Shown here piece after piece: positions 36,045-48,437 of a stretch of 64,000 bases of DNA. This stretch comes from Moniliella sp. 'wahieum' (taxonomy: Eukaryota; Basidiomycota; Moniliellomycetes; Moniliellales; Moniliellaceae). The notes beneath the pieces are model-generated. The model ran no database searches, was not told the origin of the DNA, and saw only the letters and a program-made list of their open reading frames with translations. The number at the start of each line of letters is the position of its first letter. The stretch's first letter is position 1. A program made the position numbers and the translations under genes. The stretch spans positions 682,001 through 746,000 of the forward strand of contig RSEE01000011.1 in the NCBI GenBank assembly GCA_003971905.1. The letters are read 5' to 3'.

Positions 36045-36308
36045 CGTGAATGGATGGATGGATGGACAGTAGGGGAACAGAGGAGGTAGCAGCAACCCTA
36101 GCAGACGCGCAGGCAGGAGTGCAACCTAGTGCGGGGCGCGTGGCGAAAAGGCCATGGGTGGCCCGAGGCAGAGGCCGCGAGGGAAGCAGCAGAACCCGCC
36201 GCCAGCAGCACCCACCTCCGCCGAGCATCGCACCCCCCGCCCGCATTCACCCCACCCTGCCCGCCGTGCTGCCCACCGCCCGCGCGCCCTGGCCCTCTGG
36301 CTCCCTGC
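36045..36308. other. Short spacer between the M13 and kinase genes
   Basis: GGAT units (ATGGATGGATGGATGG) lie at 36048-36065. The rest is GC-rich with no conserved domain. It probably includes the promoter of the kinase gene. Confidence 0.35.
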
Positions 36309-39300
36309 CATGCCCCCCGCCACGGACTGCGCCCCGCCGCCCCCCGCGCGCGGCCGTGCGCGAGACCCACACCCTCGCCCTCCACACCCACCCCTCCGGC
36401 CGCCGCATGGTCAACCAGTACCTCGTCCTCTCCGCTCGCCGCGGCGTGCACGGACGCGTCCAGGGCCACCGACACCTCCACCGACCAGCCCGTGGCCATC
36501 AAGATCGTTGACCGCGCCACGCGTCCGCGCTTACGCTCCGCCCTCGCCCCTCCCCCCGCACCCCACGCCCCTCCCATTCCACGCTGCGCCGCAACCGACG
36601 ACAAGGTCCTCCGTGAGATTGCCATCCTCAAGCAATGCGCCAGCGACCACATTGTCCGTCTGCTCGAGGTCATTGATGACCCCTCAGTAAAAAGATCTTC
36701 CTCGGTACGCCTCCTCCCGGCTGCTCCTTCTTCTTGTCCTGCCTCCCCCTCTCACCCGCCTGCGCGCGCGCCCTCTGCGCTGCGCGTCGGTCTGCCCGTT
36801 AAGAATCGCTGGCTGACCTTTCCTGCCGCCGCCCAAAGTGCTCGAGTACATGTCCGGAGGCGAGGTGCAGTGGAGAGACACGCACGCTCGCCCGCTCCTC
36901 TCGGTCGACACGGTCCGCAACATTACTCGCGACGTGGTGTGTGGCCTGCAGTACCTCCACTACAATGGTATTATCCACCGCGACATTAAGCCCAATCTGC
37001 TTTGGAACCAAACCCATACCCACGTCAAGATCTCCGACTTTGGCGTCAGCCACTTTAGCTTGCCGCTCTTTCGCCGCGGGCGCGGCCAGGCACTCGAGTA
37101 CCTCGAAGGCGAAGAGGCTCCTCTCGATGCCCAGTCTCGCCCCCTCTCGCCAACTGGTCGCGCCGAGGTAGAGACCGACGCCGAACTCGAAGCGCGCGAC
37201 CAAACCGAGTTGGCTCACACCACTGGTAGCCCAGCGTTTTTTGCGCCGGAACTGTGCTTGTCGGGCGAACAACCACTGACGACGGCACAATGCCAACAGC
37301 TGGGCACGCCCCCGCCCGAAGGACAGCCTCCACCCCCCGTCCCACCCACCCATGGCGGTCGGGTTATCACTCAGGCAATTGATATCTGGGCCTTTGGCGT
37401 GACGATCTACTGTCTCTTGTTTGGCTCGTTGCCGTTCAATGCGCCCAGCGAGTTTGCTCTGTTTTCGGTAATCCCTTGGTCGGACTATGCCTTGCCGCGC
37501 ACGATGGGCTCGGACCAGGTCCTGGTCGGTCCGCGACCCCGATGGGACACGGGTCGGTTGCAGGCAACAGTGCACGACCAGGAGATGAGTTCCTCCATCA
37601 GCCGATTCTTTCAAGCTGACGGCGCTCGGTCCATGATCCTCCCTTCAGCTTCGTCTACATTCCCTTTGGATTCGCACCTGGCCGAGCCCGATGTAGCGCT
37701 GGACCAACTGGACCCGGACGCGACTGCGCTCCGTGCGCGTTGGATGGCACTCTGGAGAAAGATCCGGGGTCTCGCTCCGCCTTGGAGACGGTCAAGGCCA
37801 GCCCTTGGACTACGAAGGGCCTGTCCAACCCACAAGCCTGGCTTGATGCTACCGATCCCGAACTGGGGCCATACGTGCCTGTGTACTACACTGATGTACC
37901 TGATGCCACAGTGGCCAATCAGATCAAAAAGCCTCGCTCGGGTGGACTGATGGGCTTTAGCTTTGCCAAGCATCACACCGCTTTCGCTCATCCTTCTTCC
38001 GAGAATGCCCACGCCCCAGCACCCCTAGCAATGGGAACACGACGACGATCCGAGTCCCATACGGGGGGGAGCAACTTAGGCAACCGTGTACGCAACCAAG
38101 TGAGTCGCGTCCGAGCTCGGATCCATCGACGCGAATCCTTCTCAACCCCTTCCAATCATCCTTCTTCCACCTCCCGCCCCACCCCACGGTCTACCCCGCC
38201 ACCAATCATCTCTCCAAACGGTCGGTGCCAACAGTGAGATGCGCCCCCCGCCCAGGAGAGACGATTGGTTTGCTTCGCTCCCGCTTACCACTCCTGCTTC
38301 GGAAGGCACGGGGACCCACGCGCGCCCTCTATTGCCCAGATCTTTTCCCACCCACGACCCATGTCGGCTCTCAGTGCTCCCCTCGACAGTGGCCATGGGG
38401 ATCAGAGGATACGGGGGCGCGACTCGCAACCCCTCTCCGATACCAACCCAGCCGGTTCGGAAACAAGTACGCGCCAGCACCTCTTCGGCCGTCATCGGCC
38501 ATGGCGCTGGACCGCCACCCTTCCATCCCTATCCCTGATCGTGACCTAGGCCCAGTCTCAGTCCCCGCCGTCCGTCCCAGTACAACGACGTGCAACGGTC
38601 CAACCTCATTTTCCCTCCCCTGCCGTGCCCGACTTGCTGGCCGACCCCCCTTCTACAAACCTTGCCACGCCCAGTACTGCCAGCGCAGCCGATACGCTCG
38701 CTACTACCGTCCTTACCACACCCCGAACAGCGAAGGAGCGGCACCGCCTTTGCCCCCGAATACCAAACAGCGTCACTTCCCTTCGCTCCTTCCTAGTCGG
38801 CTTAGACTGCGACGCCAAAAAGTACTACCTCGCTTCGTTCGCGCATGTCCGCCGGCCATGCAGGCAGCGCTATTGACATCCCCCCGTTCCGCCTTCGAGC
38901 TACGGCCGGTCGAACAGTAGTGTAGCGTCCACGTCGCATGGCGATGGTCCCCCCCTTTCCACCGCTCGTCCCGAAAAAGTGTAGCGACTGGCCATGGCTC
39001 CCACCCGAGCGCCGGCAGTATTGCAAGTTCTTCCGCCGGATTGCCTTCGATCCATGATATGCCCCGCTACCCCCGCATTCAGGACAATGCGGACGAAACG
39101 GGTGCGGGTGTCCTGGATGGTACGACGGGCGGAAGGTGCGAGTCTTCCCCCGCACCCTCGTTGACTGCCGCCGCCCAGATCCTCTCCCGTTCCTATACGC
39201 CCACCCTCGCCCGCACCACAAGTGGGACTACACCTCAGGGACAGGGGGAACCGGACCGTGCTGGTTCGCCTACTACGTCAGTACGTTCACGCTTGCAGCG

Positions 39301-40798
39301 CTTCTCCTTCCATCGACGACCACGCTCCCGCGCCAATACTGCCACCTCCCTTCGCCCCCCCCCGACTACTTCCTCCGTGTCCCACAACCCACCGTACCCG
39401 ACGTACTAGGTCAGGGGGCACCGCCGATCGAGCTGGCCCGGTCAGTAGCTAGTTCCAATACGTGCCCACAACCAGTAGCCAGCACAGCGCGCAAATGATT
39501 CCCACCTCTAGTGGCGCATCTTATCGCCGACCCATCTCGAGCGGCGCTTCGCACCGCGGTGCAGGTCTGCGCACCTCTGTTTCGGGCCAACAGTTGTTCT
39601 TGTCTTCTACTCCGGGCGGAGAGTACGGAAGTGAGGGCGAGGTGAGGGAGGGAGAGGAGAGGATGAGGAGATGGATTTGTCGGATGACGAGTTGGATGCC
39701 GATTTGCATGCGGCGGCGCATACTGGGTTTTGGCACAACGATGGAAGTGGATGGAAATTTGTCGGTCCCGAAGGAGGAAAGAGTACTGGGCTGCCCCCGC
39801 CGCTGGCTGCGAGCCAAGCTGACCCCTTGCCCATCTCGCTCCGTTCGACCCGGGATTGCAAGCGGGAATTGACGGCACAGCCTTGGCACAAGAAGAGCTT
39901 GTTCATCGCCCACACCCACACCAACACCAACACCAAGATGATGACGACTTGATCCCGTCCAGCTCTAGCCCGTCCAACTCAGTCGAGGGCGGGTACAACT
40001 TGTACAAGCATGTGGACTGGAACCATGTGCGCTCCCGTACCCCACCTAGTGCTGCTGCAGCTATCGCCACCGCTTTGGCAGGGGGACAGGTAGGCCCCCA
40101 GGGACATTTGGCCCCCGTATTTCCCCCCCAGTCGTACGTTTCCCCTTCGCGCCCACGGAGGCCTGGGAGCCAGCTCACCGTCGCTTCGGACCGGCGGCAC
40201 AGTGCCACGGCTCTGGAGGCACATCAAGTGCCCTTGCCAGAACCACAGGACGACTCTTTTGGTATTGGTACGACTTCTGGACTTTCCAACGAGCTTCCCT
40301 GGACGATGGCCGATTTTCAGATGCGGACGAGGAAACAGGTTCGCCTTGGCCTGCTCTTTCTGACGAATTCCCTTTACCACCCACTTCGCCTGCCGTTTCC
40401 ACCCCTATCTTTTCCCCTCCCGCTCCGTCCGCAGGCTCCACCGGCCCCCGCTCCACACGCCCATTCGACCCTCGCTCAATCCACATACCCTGCCTACCCA
40501 CACCCACACCCGGACCAGGAACCTAGTTTGTCCCCGGCCTATGTCAGCGCGTTTGTCCAAGCGCGCAAAGACTCGTTGCCCTACCACCCCTCCCCGCCCC
40601 GATCTGCATCGGCGTCTGCATCGGCGTCGGCGTCCGAGGAGGACACAACGGTTCACCTCAGCGCATTGGCATCGACACAGTCATGGCTCGCGTCTCCAGC
40701 ACCCGGAAATGCTCATGACCGACTCAGCTGCTTCGTCGATCTACGGGCGGTTTGATTCGGCCGATCCGCCCCCGCGCGCTTCTACCCCCCGCGGGTAG
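36309..40798 (+). CDS. SNF1-activating-type protein kinase (Sak1/CaMKK-like) with long C-terminal tail
   Basis: Upstream kinases of Snf1/AMPK share this domain. The N-lobe has PVAIKIVDRA (catalytic Lys) and VLREIAILKQ (helix-C Glu). An intron at 36705-36838 joins KKIFL to VLEYMSGGEVQW. The C-lobe shows IIHRDIKPNLLW, VKISDFGVSHFS, GSPAFFAPELC and IDIWAFGVTIYCLLFG. Subdomain XI reads LEKDPGSRSALETVKASPW. The family's HRDIKPANLL appears here without the Ala, so the catalytic Asp-Asn spacing is one residue short. A Ser/Pro-rich tail with frame changes extends to 40798 (DSAASSIYGRFDSADPPP). The start is set by the first ATG before the family's RMVNQY segment and is approximate. A separate gene within 38.3-40.8 kb cannot be excluded. 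Confidence 0.8.
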
Positions 40799-40802
40799 CT
40801 CT

Positions 40803-40926
40803 TCCCTCGTTCTCCCTTGTTCTCTCTTGTTCTCCCTCGTTTCCTCTCGTTCTCCTCGTTCTCCTCGTCCCTCGTTCTCCCTCGTTCTCCCTCGTTCCTC
40901 GTTCTACCTCGTTCTACTCCTCCTTC
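40803..40926 (+). repeat. CTCGTTCTCCCT minisatellite
   Basis: About ten imperfect copies of CTCGTTCTCC(CT) occupy the 3' flank of the kinase gene. The strand is almost purely pyrimidine-rich. Confidence 0.8.
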
Positions 40927-41075
40927 GCTCCGGCGGCTCCCCTATTTTGCTCGCGGGGGTGTGAACTAGTTTCTTTTTCCTATATCTGCCCGCGCTTACT
41001 CCGTTGGCCTTTGACATGAGACATGGATGACATTTGCTGCATTGGTCGCGGTACCTTCGGTAGAGAACTGAAACG

Positions 41076-42238
41076 CTACTTAACGCTATAGCGTCGGCGT
41101 CCACTTCGACCCGGCCCGCGTGCCAGTTGGGCCTCGAACGCAACAGCCTCCTTGAGCGCAGTGCGGGGTAAACCTTCTTCTCCTCTGCCAAGGGCTGGAG
41201 AGGTTGACGCGGCGCGCCCAAGTCAATCCCCCACACATGGCTGGTGGCCCATTTGGTGCCTGGGATGCCTGTTTTAGCACACGCCCAATCCGCCTCGGCG
41301 ACAAGAGCTTGGAGGCGCTGTGCTTCGGCAAGCGCCGCGCTATCCCCCGCCGCAGCTTGGGCGGATAAGGTACAGAGTTTGGCAAGGGTGAAAGGCAAGA
41401 CGTTGCCCGTTCCCGCGATCACTCCGTCCATCCCCACCACGTAGCCGGGAAGGACAATGTCGGCAAAGCCAGGCCAGACGTGGAATGGTGCACCGCGCTT
41501 TTTTAGCGCCGTCACAACTCGCTGTCCTTTGCCCACTTGGCCACAGGTAAGCTGTAGAATACCAAAGCGCACCAAAACAAGTGTGGAAAAAGGAAGTCAG
41601 TAGATAGTCCAATGTTTTGCTTGCATCGCTTCGCTTCGCCTTTTGCACATAGCCACCGCTGGCTCCCAGCACCCAGGCACCCCGCCGCACCCGATCAGGA
41701 ATGAGATAGCACGTACCTTGGCCCCGAGAATGTTCGGATGCTGAGCAATCTCAATCAATGCGTCGCTGTTCAAGTCAATCCCCGCCGATGCACCGGGGAA
41801 GTTGTAGACGAGCAGGGCAGCGGAGACGCATCCGCCACGGCCTTGTGGAACGTCACCAACGCCTGCGGATCCTGCAACATCGCACCGGCAAAATGCGGCG
41901 GGGTCAAGACCAATACCGCATCTGCCCCGTCTTTCGCAGCGTCTTGGCAAAACGAACTGGTCTCCTGCAACGACCCCCCCCCGTACCCACCACAATCGGG
42001 ACTGACGCACCGACGCTCGCGCGCACCGTTTGCGTAATCAACGACCGCTCCGCACGACTTAGGTGCGCTGCTTCCCGTTCGTGCCTTGCAGCACAAGTCC
42101 GCACCCGGCTTGGGCAATGCGCGTGACGAGCTGCTTGAGCGCAGCAACGTCCACTTGCGCCTCGGCGTCAAAGGGCGTCAGGATGGGGACGTAGGCGCCG
42201 CCAGGAATGGGTTGCTTGGGTTGCTGGGAGGATGCCAT
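41076..42238 (-). CDS. DHDPS/NAL-family aldolase (HOGA1/L-threo-3-deoxy-hexulosonate aldolase-like)
   Basis: This TIM-barrel class I aldolase forms a Schiff base with pyruvate-type substrates. Fungal members include galacturonate-pathway aldolases and 4-hydroxy-2-oxoglutarate aldolase. The start at 42238 gives MASSQQPKQPIPGG and then YVPILTPFDAEAQVDVAALKQL. The substrate-loop motif GTNGEAAHLS is visible with one base missing. VLVYNFPGASAGIDLNSD contains the conserved Tyr. The Schiff-base Lys is in ILGAK, directly before an intron (41552-41716; GTACGT donor, CTACAG acceptor), and LTCGQVGKGQ follows. The C-terminus reads LKEAVAFEAQLARG and stops at 41076. About three one-base losses interrupt the barrel. 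The substrate is not determinable from sequence. Confidence 0.85.
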
Positions 42239-43300
42239 GGGAGCAGAGATGTAAAATGGACCAGAGACTGGTGGGGGAAGAAGGAAGAGCGGGGTTGGGG
42301 ATGTGGGAGAGGAAAGGCCAAGAAGAGACGCTCCCCGCTCTCCTTTTATGCGACCGACTGCGTCTGGTAGCGCAGGTACGATTCTCTTCTGCTGGACACA
42401 CTTGCACGTATCAGTGCGCCGAGAGCGGCGGCGTGGGATGGATGAGCGGTGATTATGATTGCTGATTGGACGCAAAGGCTGGCCAGCGCCGCGCCGCGCC
42501 AGGCCCAGCCCCAACCACAATCAGCGCTGGGCCAGGCAAATCAATTACCCCGCGCCCCCGCCCACGCCACCCTCCCGTCCCCTTCCCGCCGCGGCGGTTT
42601 CGCCGGATCGCGGCTGGCAGCGGCGTTTCCGCGTTCGATTTCTTTATTTACCCCGAGCAGCCTTTTGCTCCATGGCCCGCCAAGGCCCCACGGGGCCATC
42701 AAACTCGTCAAAGCTCAGCCTGAGCGCTCAACCTAGCTCGAGTGGGCCCCAGTGCGTTTAGTGAGTCTGACTGAGGCTGGAGGCGTGAGATCGTCAGACC
42801 GGCAGTTCGGGTAGTATGTTGTGTGCGCTTGGCACACTCCTCTCATGGCAGATAAGTTATAGATAGCCCTCGCTCTCTCGAGACGATACCGTGCTGGCAC
42901 AAAAAGGACAATCTCGGCGTTAGTGACGTTCAAGAAGCATCGTCTCTATCTTCTACATGGCAATAAGTCCGGCTCAGAATCGTGAGCTCGTGCCAAGTGC
43001 AATGAATGTGTTCATCACATTCAACGTTCACTGCGAACCAAGGCAGAAGTGGGTTCTTTCGGGGAGGCGGGAGATGCCCAGTGGATTCACTGTATGCGAA
43101 TCGTCCCTGAACTAGAATGTGGGAAGTGAAAAATGGGCCAAGGGGGGCTAGATGCAAAGGGTGGTCGGAGAATGGGAAAGACGAGAGACGAAGCTCCAGA
43201 CGCATTTTAGAGTAGGGTAAAATGGAACCGGAAAACAAGTGAAGCGCACGTAGATCATGCAGAGTTCACTGAGTGTAATGCGCAGGTGTTGCGCTACTTT
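42239..43300. other. Intergenic region, about 1.06 kb
   Basis: I see no gene. A perfect 10-base palindrome TGAGCGCTCA lies near 42721-42730, related to repeats upstream of UBC13. The part near 42240-42480 should hold the aldolase promoter, and the part near 43200-43300 the NSR1 3' end. Confidence 0.4.
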
Positions 43301-44726
43301 TTAGTCGTCAAACGTCATCTTCTTGCCTGCCGCCGGTGCAGCTGCTCCAGACCGACGAGCCCACCCATTGTCACTCGCCTGGAACCCGCCACGACCACCG
43401 CCACCAAACCCTCCACGGCCACCGAACCCTCCGCGTCCACCGCCACGTCCCCCCACCACGACCACCAAACCCACCACGTCCGCCACCACGTCCGCCACCG
43501 CCAAAGCCACCCCGTCCACCACCGTTGCCTCCGTCGCGGTCGCGAGGCGGCGCATAGTCCAACCGAATGGCTCGGCCTTTGATCTCAGCCCCATTCAACG
43601 CGTTCAGAGCAGAGGTAGCCTCGTCGACAGAAGCAAACTCAACGTATGCAAATCCCTTGGGCTGGCCCGTGTTAATGTCGGTCGGCAAACGTACGCTCAC
43701 CGACCCATTTCGCCAAACGCGGCCCGCAAATCGTTTCCTCTGCAGCGAAAGCCAAGCCACCGACAAACAAAGTGGGAGAAGGGTCGGAGGCGGGGCGCCG
43801 CTGGTCCCGCCGCCCCTCACGCGCTTGGTTTTGGTCGCATCCCGAGGCGCGCGGGGCGTAGCTAGCTCCAGCCGGATCGCACGACCGTCGACCTCGTGCC
43901 CTTGCAACGTCTCTACGGCCTTCTTGGCTTCGGATGCCGAGGCAAACTCAACAAATCCAAACCCTCGCGACCGTTGCGAGTCGCGATCCACTTGCACCCG
44001 AGCCGACTGCACCGTGCCACATCGGCAAAGATACTGGCAAGCCACTCGTCGTCGATGTTCCACGACAGTTGACCCACGTAGATGTTCTTCGGTTCCGCCT
44101 CTTGGTCAGGACTGGGATGGGCAGCAGGCGAATCGGTTTCGGTCAGTTTGACTGCTTTGCTACTGCTCTCATGTCGTCGGTGTCGTCTCAGCCTTGCGCT
44201 TGCGGTTCTTCAACTCAGACTCGTCCGAAGAAGAAGCCGACGTCGCGTCCGAATCCGAGTCGGAGCTGTCCGAAGGGACTCAGCGTTGGACGAGGGGGAT
44301 GTTTGCCTTGGCCTGCTCCGACTTGGGAACAGCAGAGGCAGAGGTAGATGTAACGGCGTTCGTCTCTCGTCCGATCCGAGTCAGAATCGCGTCAGATTGG
44401 GCAAGTCCTTCTCTCCTTCTTGTCCTTCTGCTCTCCTTTTCGCTCTTCTTGCTCGCCTTGGCCGCGCCTTGAGCTTCTTTGGCAGCTTCTTTTCCGCCTT
44501 CTCGGCTCCTTGGCAGCGTTCTTCTCTGCCTTCCCTGCCTCCTTGGCAGCCTTCTTCTCTCCTTCTCTGCTCCTTGGCAGCTTTCTTCTCCGCCTTCTCC
44601 GCCTCTTGGCAGCTTTCTTCTCGACTTCCTTGGCAGCTTTCTTCTCAGCCTTCTTGGCAGCCTTCGCCTCCTCCTTCTGGTCGGCCTTGGCCTTTACCTC
44701 GGCGGAGTAACGTCCTTCTTGCCCAT
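43301..44726 (-). CDS. NSR1: Nucleolin-like RNA-binding protein (Nsr1/Gar2)
   Basis: Nsr1/Gar2 proteins act in nucleolar pre-rRNA processing. The start at 44726 gives MGKKDVT. A Lys/Ala/Glu-rich region of KKAEKKAAKE repeats follows, then an acidic Ser region (about 44350-44220, with SDSDSDATSASS-type sequence). RRM1 contains NIYVGQLSWNIDDEWLASIF (RNP2 side) and SRGFGFVEF (RNP1). RRM2 contains TLFVGGLAFAAEE and KGFAYVEF. The C-terminal tail is Gly/Arg-rich with RGG/FGG repeats and ends GKKMTFDD. Domain order and tail fit the family well. At least four frame changes interrupt the gene, all in otherwise conserved sequence. No intron is obvious. Confidence 0.88.
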
Positions 44727-45404
44727 TTTCACGTATCAAACGGAAAGAGGGAGTGCAGCGCAAGATGGGGGTGATGGAACGAAGGCAGGAGTAGAAGGGG
44801 CTAGCGCTAGCGTACATGGCCTAACTCGGCTAAAAAAAAATCGAACAGCTGCGACACGAAAAATAAATTGAAATGTTGTCGTCTGCTCCCGCTCGCTGCG
44901 TAACCACGCGTCACGCGTCACGTGAGGCGCATGAAACGGACACCGCCAGCCCGCCAGGATTGGTCACGGGTCCGTGGTGTGGGATCGAAGCATGGCCTTG
45001 CGTTACTTCCGTCAGGGGTGTCAACGCCAGCCCGCCCAATCTTCATCGGTCATCTCAGTCGGCGGTCAATCGGCCTTTGGCTTCCACGCCCGAAACAGAG
45101 GCCCCACACCTCCCACCTCTCTGTCCATGCGGTACCAAAGCACACCATGCGTAGCCAGGACGAACCCACGATACACAAGCCGCTGTGGGATGGCAGCCAC
45201 CTCTCCTCACCTCTATCTCCAGTCTCTTGGCTGAGTTGGACAGACAAGAACAGCTAGACATCGTACATCTGATGGACCAGACATCGAATTCGGTGGCAAG
45301 CATAGACACATACACCCGTTTCCCCCTTCTCCTTCCCCCTCCTCCCTCCATGCGCCGGCCAAAACGCATGTCAACACCTCTAAAGAACTTGGATCAGAGA
45401 AATC
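44727..45404. other. Spacer between NSR1 and UBC13
   Basis: No gene is recognisable. A poly-A tract lies near 44833-44840, and an ACGCGTCACGCGTCACGTGA repeat lies near 44908-44927. The NSR1 promoter and the UBC13 3' end should lie here. Confidence 0.4.
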
Positions 45405-46270
45405 CTATTCCTTGGCGTACTTGGCAGTCCATTCGCGCGCCTCGGCAAGAGCCCTGGAAAGAAAGAAGAGAAACATTTAGTTAGCTTTAACTCGGAACGG
45501 TTTGTCCCAAGGCCCAACGCCCCCAATATCGAATTCCCAAGCGAACCGGATGCGCAAACCTACCCGGGCAGGTCGGACTTCCAATGCTCCGCCACATCGT
45601 TGGCCAGCGGGTCGTCCGGGTTGGGTGCAGAAAGAAGGGCTTGGATCGACAGAGGACAGTGCGAATCTGAAGCGCAGGAGACCACTTGTCCTTGAGGATG
45701 TCGAGACAGATGCGACCGAGCTTGTCTGGAAACACAAGGAGAAGAAGAGGTCAGGGTGGCGCTTCGAAAGGAATGGATGGCAAAGGAGCCGGTTTGTTAG
45801 ACATACCAATGTTGGGGTGGTAGAGCTGAAGCAAATCAGAAAACAGAAAAGGCCGAGTTAGCGAGCTGCAACGCCGGGGCCAGATACGCATCAGGGCTCG
45901 AAGCCGGACCAGAAGGAGGTGAGACGTACGCGGGTCAAGAAGCGGACCTTGGAGGAGAAAGAGGATAGTCCTCCATCAGGAAGAGCTCCAACTTGAACTT
46001 GCCACCTGAGGTAGGTGCCGATGATGCAAACAAGTGTTAGGGTCGCCAAAGCATGAACGAGTAGAGCAAGTGGGAGAGGTGGAGGAGACAAAGGTGAAGG
46101 TGGGGCAAGGGAAGGGAGAGCGGCGTACCTTCAAACGGGCTGGACTCGGGGCCATCCATCACAACATCAAAGTACCGCACATTGTCCTCGTGCGGCGTGG
46201 CGACGATGCCGGGGACAGGGTCGGCGCTGAGGCGCTGGGTCTCCTTGATGATGCGTTTGGGCAACGACAT
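45405..46270 (-). CDS. UBC13: Ubiquitin-conjugating enzyme E2 Ubc13 (UBE2N)
   Basis: Ubc13 forms Lys63-linked ubiquitin chains with an Mms2-type partner in DNA-damage tolerance. Five exons are clear: 46270-46129, 46005-45930, 45825-45807, 45725-45564 and 45453-45405. The protein starts [14 protein letters not shown] and contains YHPNI (HPN motif) and [16 protein letters not shown] with the catalytic Cys. It continues [18 protein letters not shown] and ends EWTAKYAKE. Exon lengths add up to 448 bases, exactly two short of the 450 needed for 149 residues plus stop. The two gaps fall at PP-KVRFLTR and TV-LSIQALL. Conservation elsewhere is near perfect, so these gaps look like sequencing losses. 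Confidence 0.96.
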
Positions 46271-46345
46271 GGGTCGTGCGGGGATGCGCAGGTGGGATGG
46301 GGGCGGCGGCAGGAGAGAGGGATGGATGGACAGAGGCGACGCTCT

Positions 46346-46420
46346 CTCTGGCCGAGCGGCTCAGGCTGAGCGCTCGGGCTGAGCGTCAGCGGCTGAGCGC
46401 TGAGCCGCTGAGCCTCGGAG
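46346..46420. repeat. GCTGAGCG palindromic repeat cluster upstream of UBC13
   Basis: GGCTGAGCG-type units recur at least three times with their inverted forms (GCGGCTCAGGC, CGCTGAGCCGC). They form a near-palindromic block about 75-150 bases before the UBC13 start. It could be a regulatory repeat or a folded element. Confidence 0.55.
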
Positions 46421-48437
46421 GTTGAAGATTGAAATCGAGTAGGCCAGGGCGAACCCTAACACGCGTGAAAGGGCGACTGCGTGCTTTACATCCAGATCCA
46501 CCTTGGGGTTTCGAGGCCATGATGCATGAGGGAGAAAGTGAGGGCAACGGCAACAAGAGTGGCCCCGTGCGGGAAGGGTGGCTTGCGCACTGCGCCCACG
46601 AGCCACCGCGTGCACACTGCCCGTATGCCTCTCGTCCCAACCAACACCAGCGTCTCTACGCGACCATTCAATGGCCTAACGGCTAACCTTGGCCCTCATG
46701 TGATACTCCCCAACACTCCGTCTTCTCCCCACCCTCTCTCTGTCATGGGCCGGCCCCGCCAGGGAGCTCGCCCAGGGTTTATGAGGTACAACCCTTTAGG
46801 AGACGGTAAGTCAACTCACGGTAATTTCGCGCTTGTGGTAGTTGGTGGATCCAAGCAGAGCTAGTATAGGGACGAGGGGAGGCCTTAATTTGGGTACGAA
46901 GCCGAGGCGGCTGCATGTGTTGCGAAGCTGCATATGCGCCGGCTTGGGCCGTAGTAACGTGTCTGAATCCTCCGCGGCAGGAGGCAGTGGCGGACAAACA
47001 CCGTCAGAACTGAGACTGGGCAGGGACGGCTGTCGACGTGGCTAGATCGGAACCCACGTGAGGAGCTCGTACGGGGAATCGACGCGGTAGAAGGTATAGG
47101 CTCGCCGCGATTGGAAGGATGGAGCTGGAGAAGAGGAGGTGGGATCTAAAAAGAAAGGGGGCTGTCTGCACTGGATCAATTGGCTGGAAACGACAGGGGT
47201 CGGATAGGATAGGCGGGAAGAGTCGAGAACGGAAACAGAAGATGGCGAGAAGGCGTGAAAGCCAGCGATGGTGGACCGATGTGGAACCACTTTTGCAACA
47301 TCTTGGGCTCAGAATTGTATCATAACTCGGTTGTCGACGACAGAATGGCCGAAGGAGCCAGCCTCCTTTCTCCAGCCGGCCGACACCTATGGCTATACGT
47401 TCTCCCCGGTAGGTATGCACGCGGCCTTGCTCTCCCTTATCGCCGGCGCCCTCGCCTACGGCATATGTTCTTCGGCAGTTTCGTGGCATTTTTCTTGTGG
47501 GCAGCACCCGCTCTGGTGCCCTGTCCGCCGTCTCAGGAAGTGGGCGATATAAACGAACAGGATACTCCCCACAAGGTAGCCTCGGCCTTGCGAGCCAACC
47601 CTTTTCCTCAAGCATCGGCTAGCGCACTCCATAAGCCCCCATCAAGAGTTGCTATTCAGTGATGCATCCCTCGTCCCGCTCTGCTCTTTCCTCCGGCTCG
47701 ACTTGCTCGTCGCATGAACTACCTGGCCTCGGATCGAGGCGCAAAACCAAGAAACAACCCAAGTCTCGCTCGGGGGAAGAGCGGATCAAGGATCTGGCTC
47801 TCCCAGCAGCGATTGGGTTTTTAGGTATGGTAGTTTTGGATGTTGATATGATTGCCCTCCCGTCACACAGCAGCAACCGGTCCCGTTAGTCCTTCTTCTC
47901 TCTGGTCAATGAGAGACACTTTGTGGGGGTTATTTAGAGGTGTGAGCGATGAGCCCGCCTTCCGTTCTCGGCTTCATTCATTCTGCTTCAACCCGTTTGC
48001 CAGGAGTCGGCTACCTCCACTCCACTCCACACCATATCTTACTCCTTTGGCATCTCGGATTTCTGCCGGATCGATGCTATGGCGGTTGTCTCTTTCTCAC
48101 GTTCATGACGAGGACCTGCATCTTCCTTCTGTGTGCTATAGGCCATTCATCACCACATACACCTCACATTGTTCTACCACACACACCGATCTCAGTCGCG
48201 AAATCAGCCTCGCGGGCTTCTCCCGAACGATTCTCGCCTTTGCACGTATCATCGTCATGAGAACACATGATGAGGGATACTGGTGTGTTTCTGCCCCTTC
48301 TCCCTGCAACACTGTTCTTTGCATCATGTGACGCCCTAGCCTTACGAATTCATATTACGCGCCTTACCACGTCCCCCCGCCCACCCCCTTCGACGGACAT
48401 ATATTTCCCTTCCTATATCTCTTCTGCTTCTTCTTGG
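46421..48437. other. About 2 kb without a supported gene; composition boundary
   Basis: Several short open frames occur, but none shows a family signature. A small hydrophobic stretch (HMFFGSFVAFFLWAAPALV, about 47463-47515) and a Lys-rich stretch (RRKTKKQPKSRSGEERIKDLALP, broken up here as RRKTKKQPKSRS then GEERIKDLALP, about 47720-47810) look like decayed coding sequence. Past about 48 kb the DNA turns visibly more AT-rich. Confidence 0.35.
47120..47215 (-). repeat. Copy A of a diverged inverted repeat
   Basis: On the minus strand this holds CCAGCCAATTGATCCAG (47171-47187) inside about 100 bases of similar pyrimidine-rich sequence. It matches the plus strand near 55960-56080 in opposite orientation, at roughly three-quarters identity by eye. 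Confidence 0.5.

Noticed and set aside
38240-40798. A separate gene downstream of the kinase domain
   Set aside because: The Ser/Pro-rich sequence continues without a new conserved domain and fits the long tail known for Sak1-type kinases, though a second gene cannot be fully excluded.
47660-48330. Short plus-strand frames (up to 159 residues) as genes
   Set aside because: No domain, no splice structure and no sustained coding pattern; composition matches the adjoining decayed DNA.
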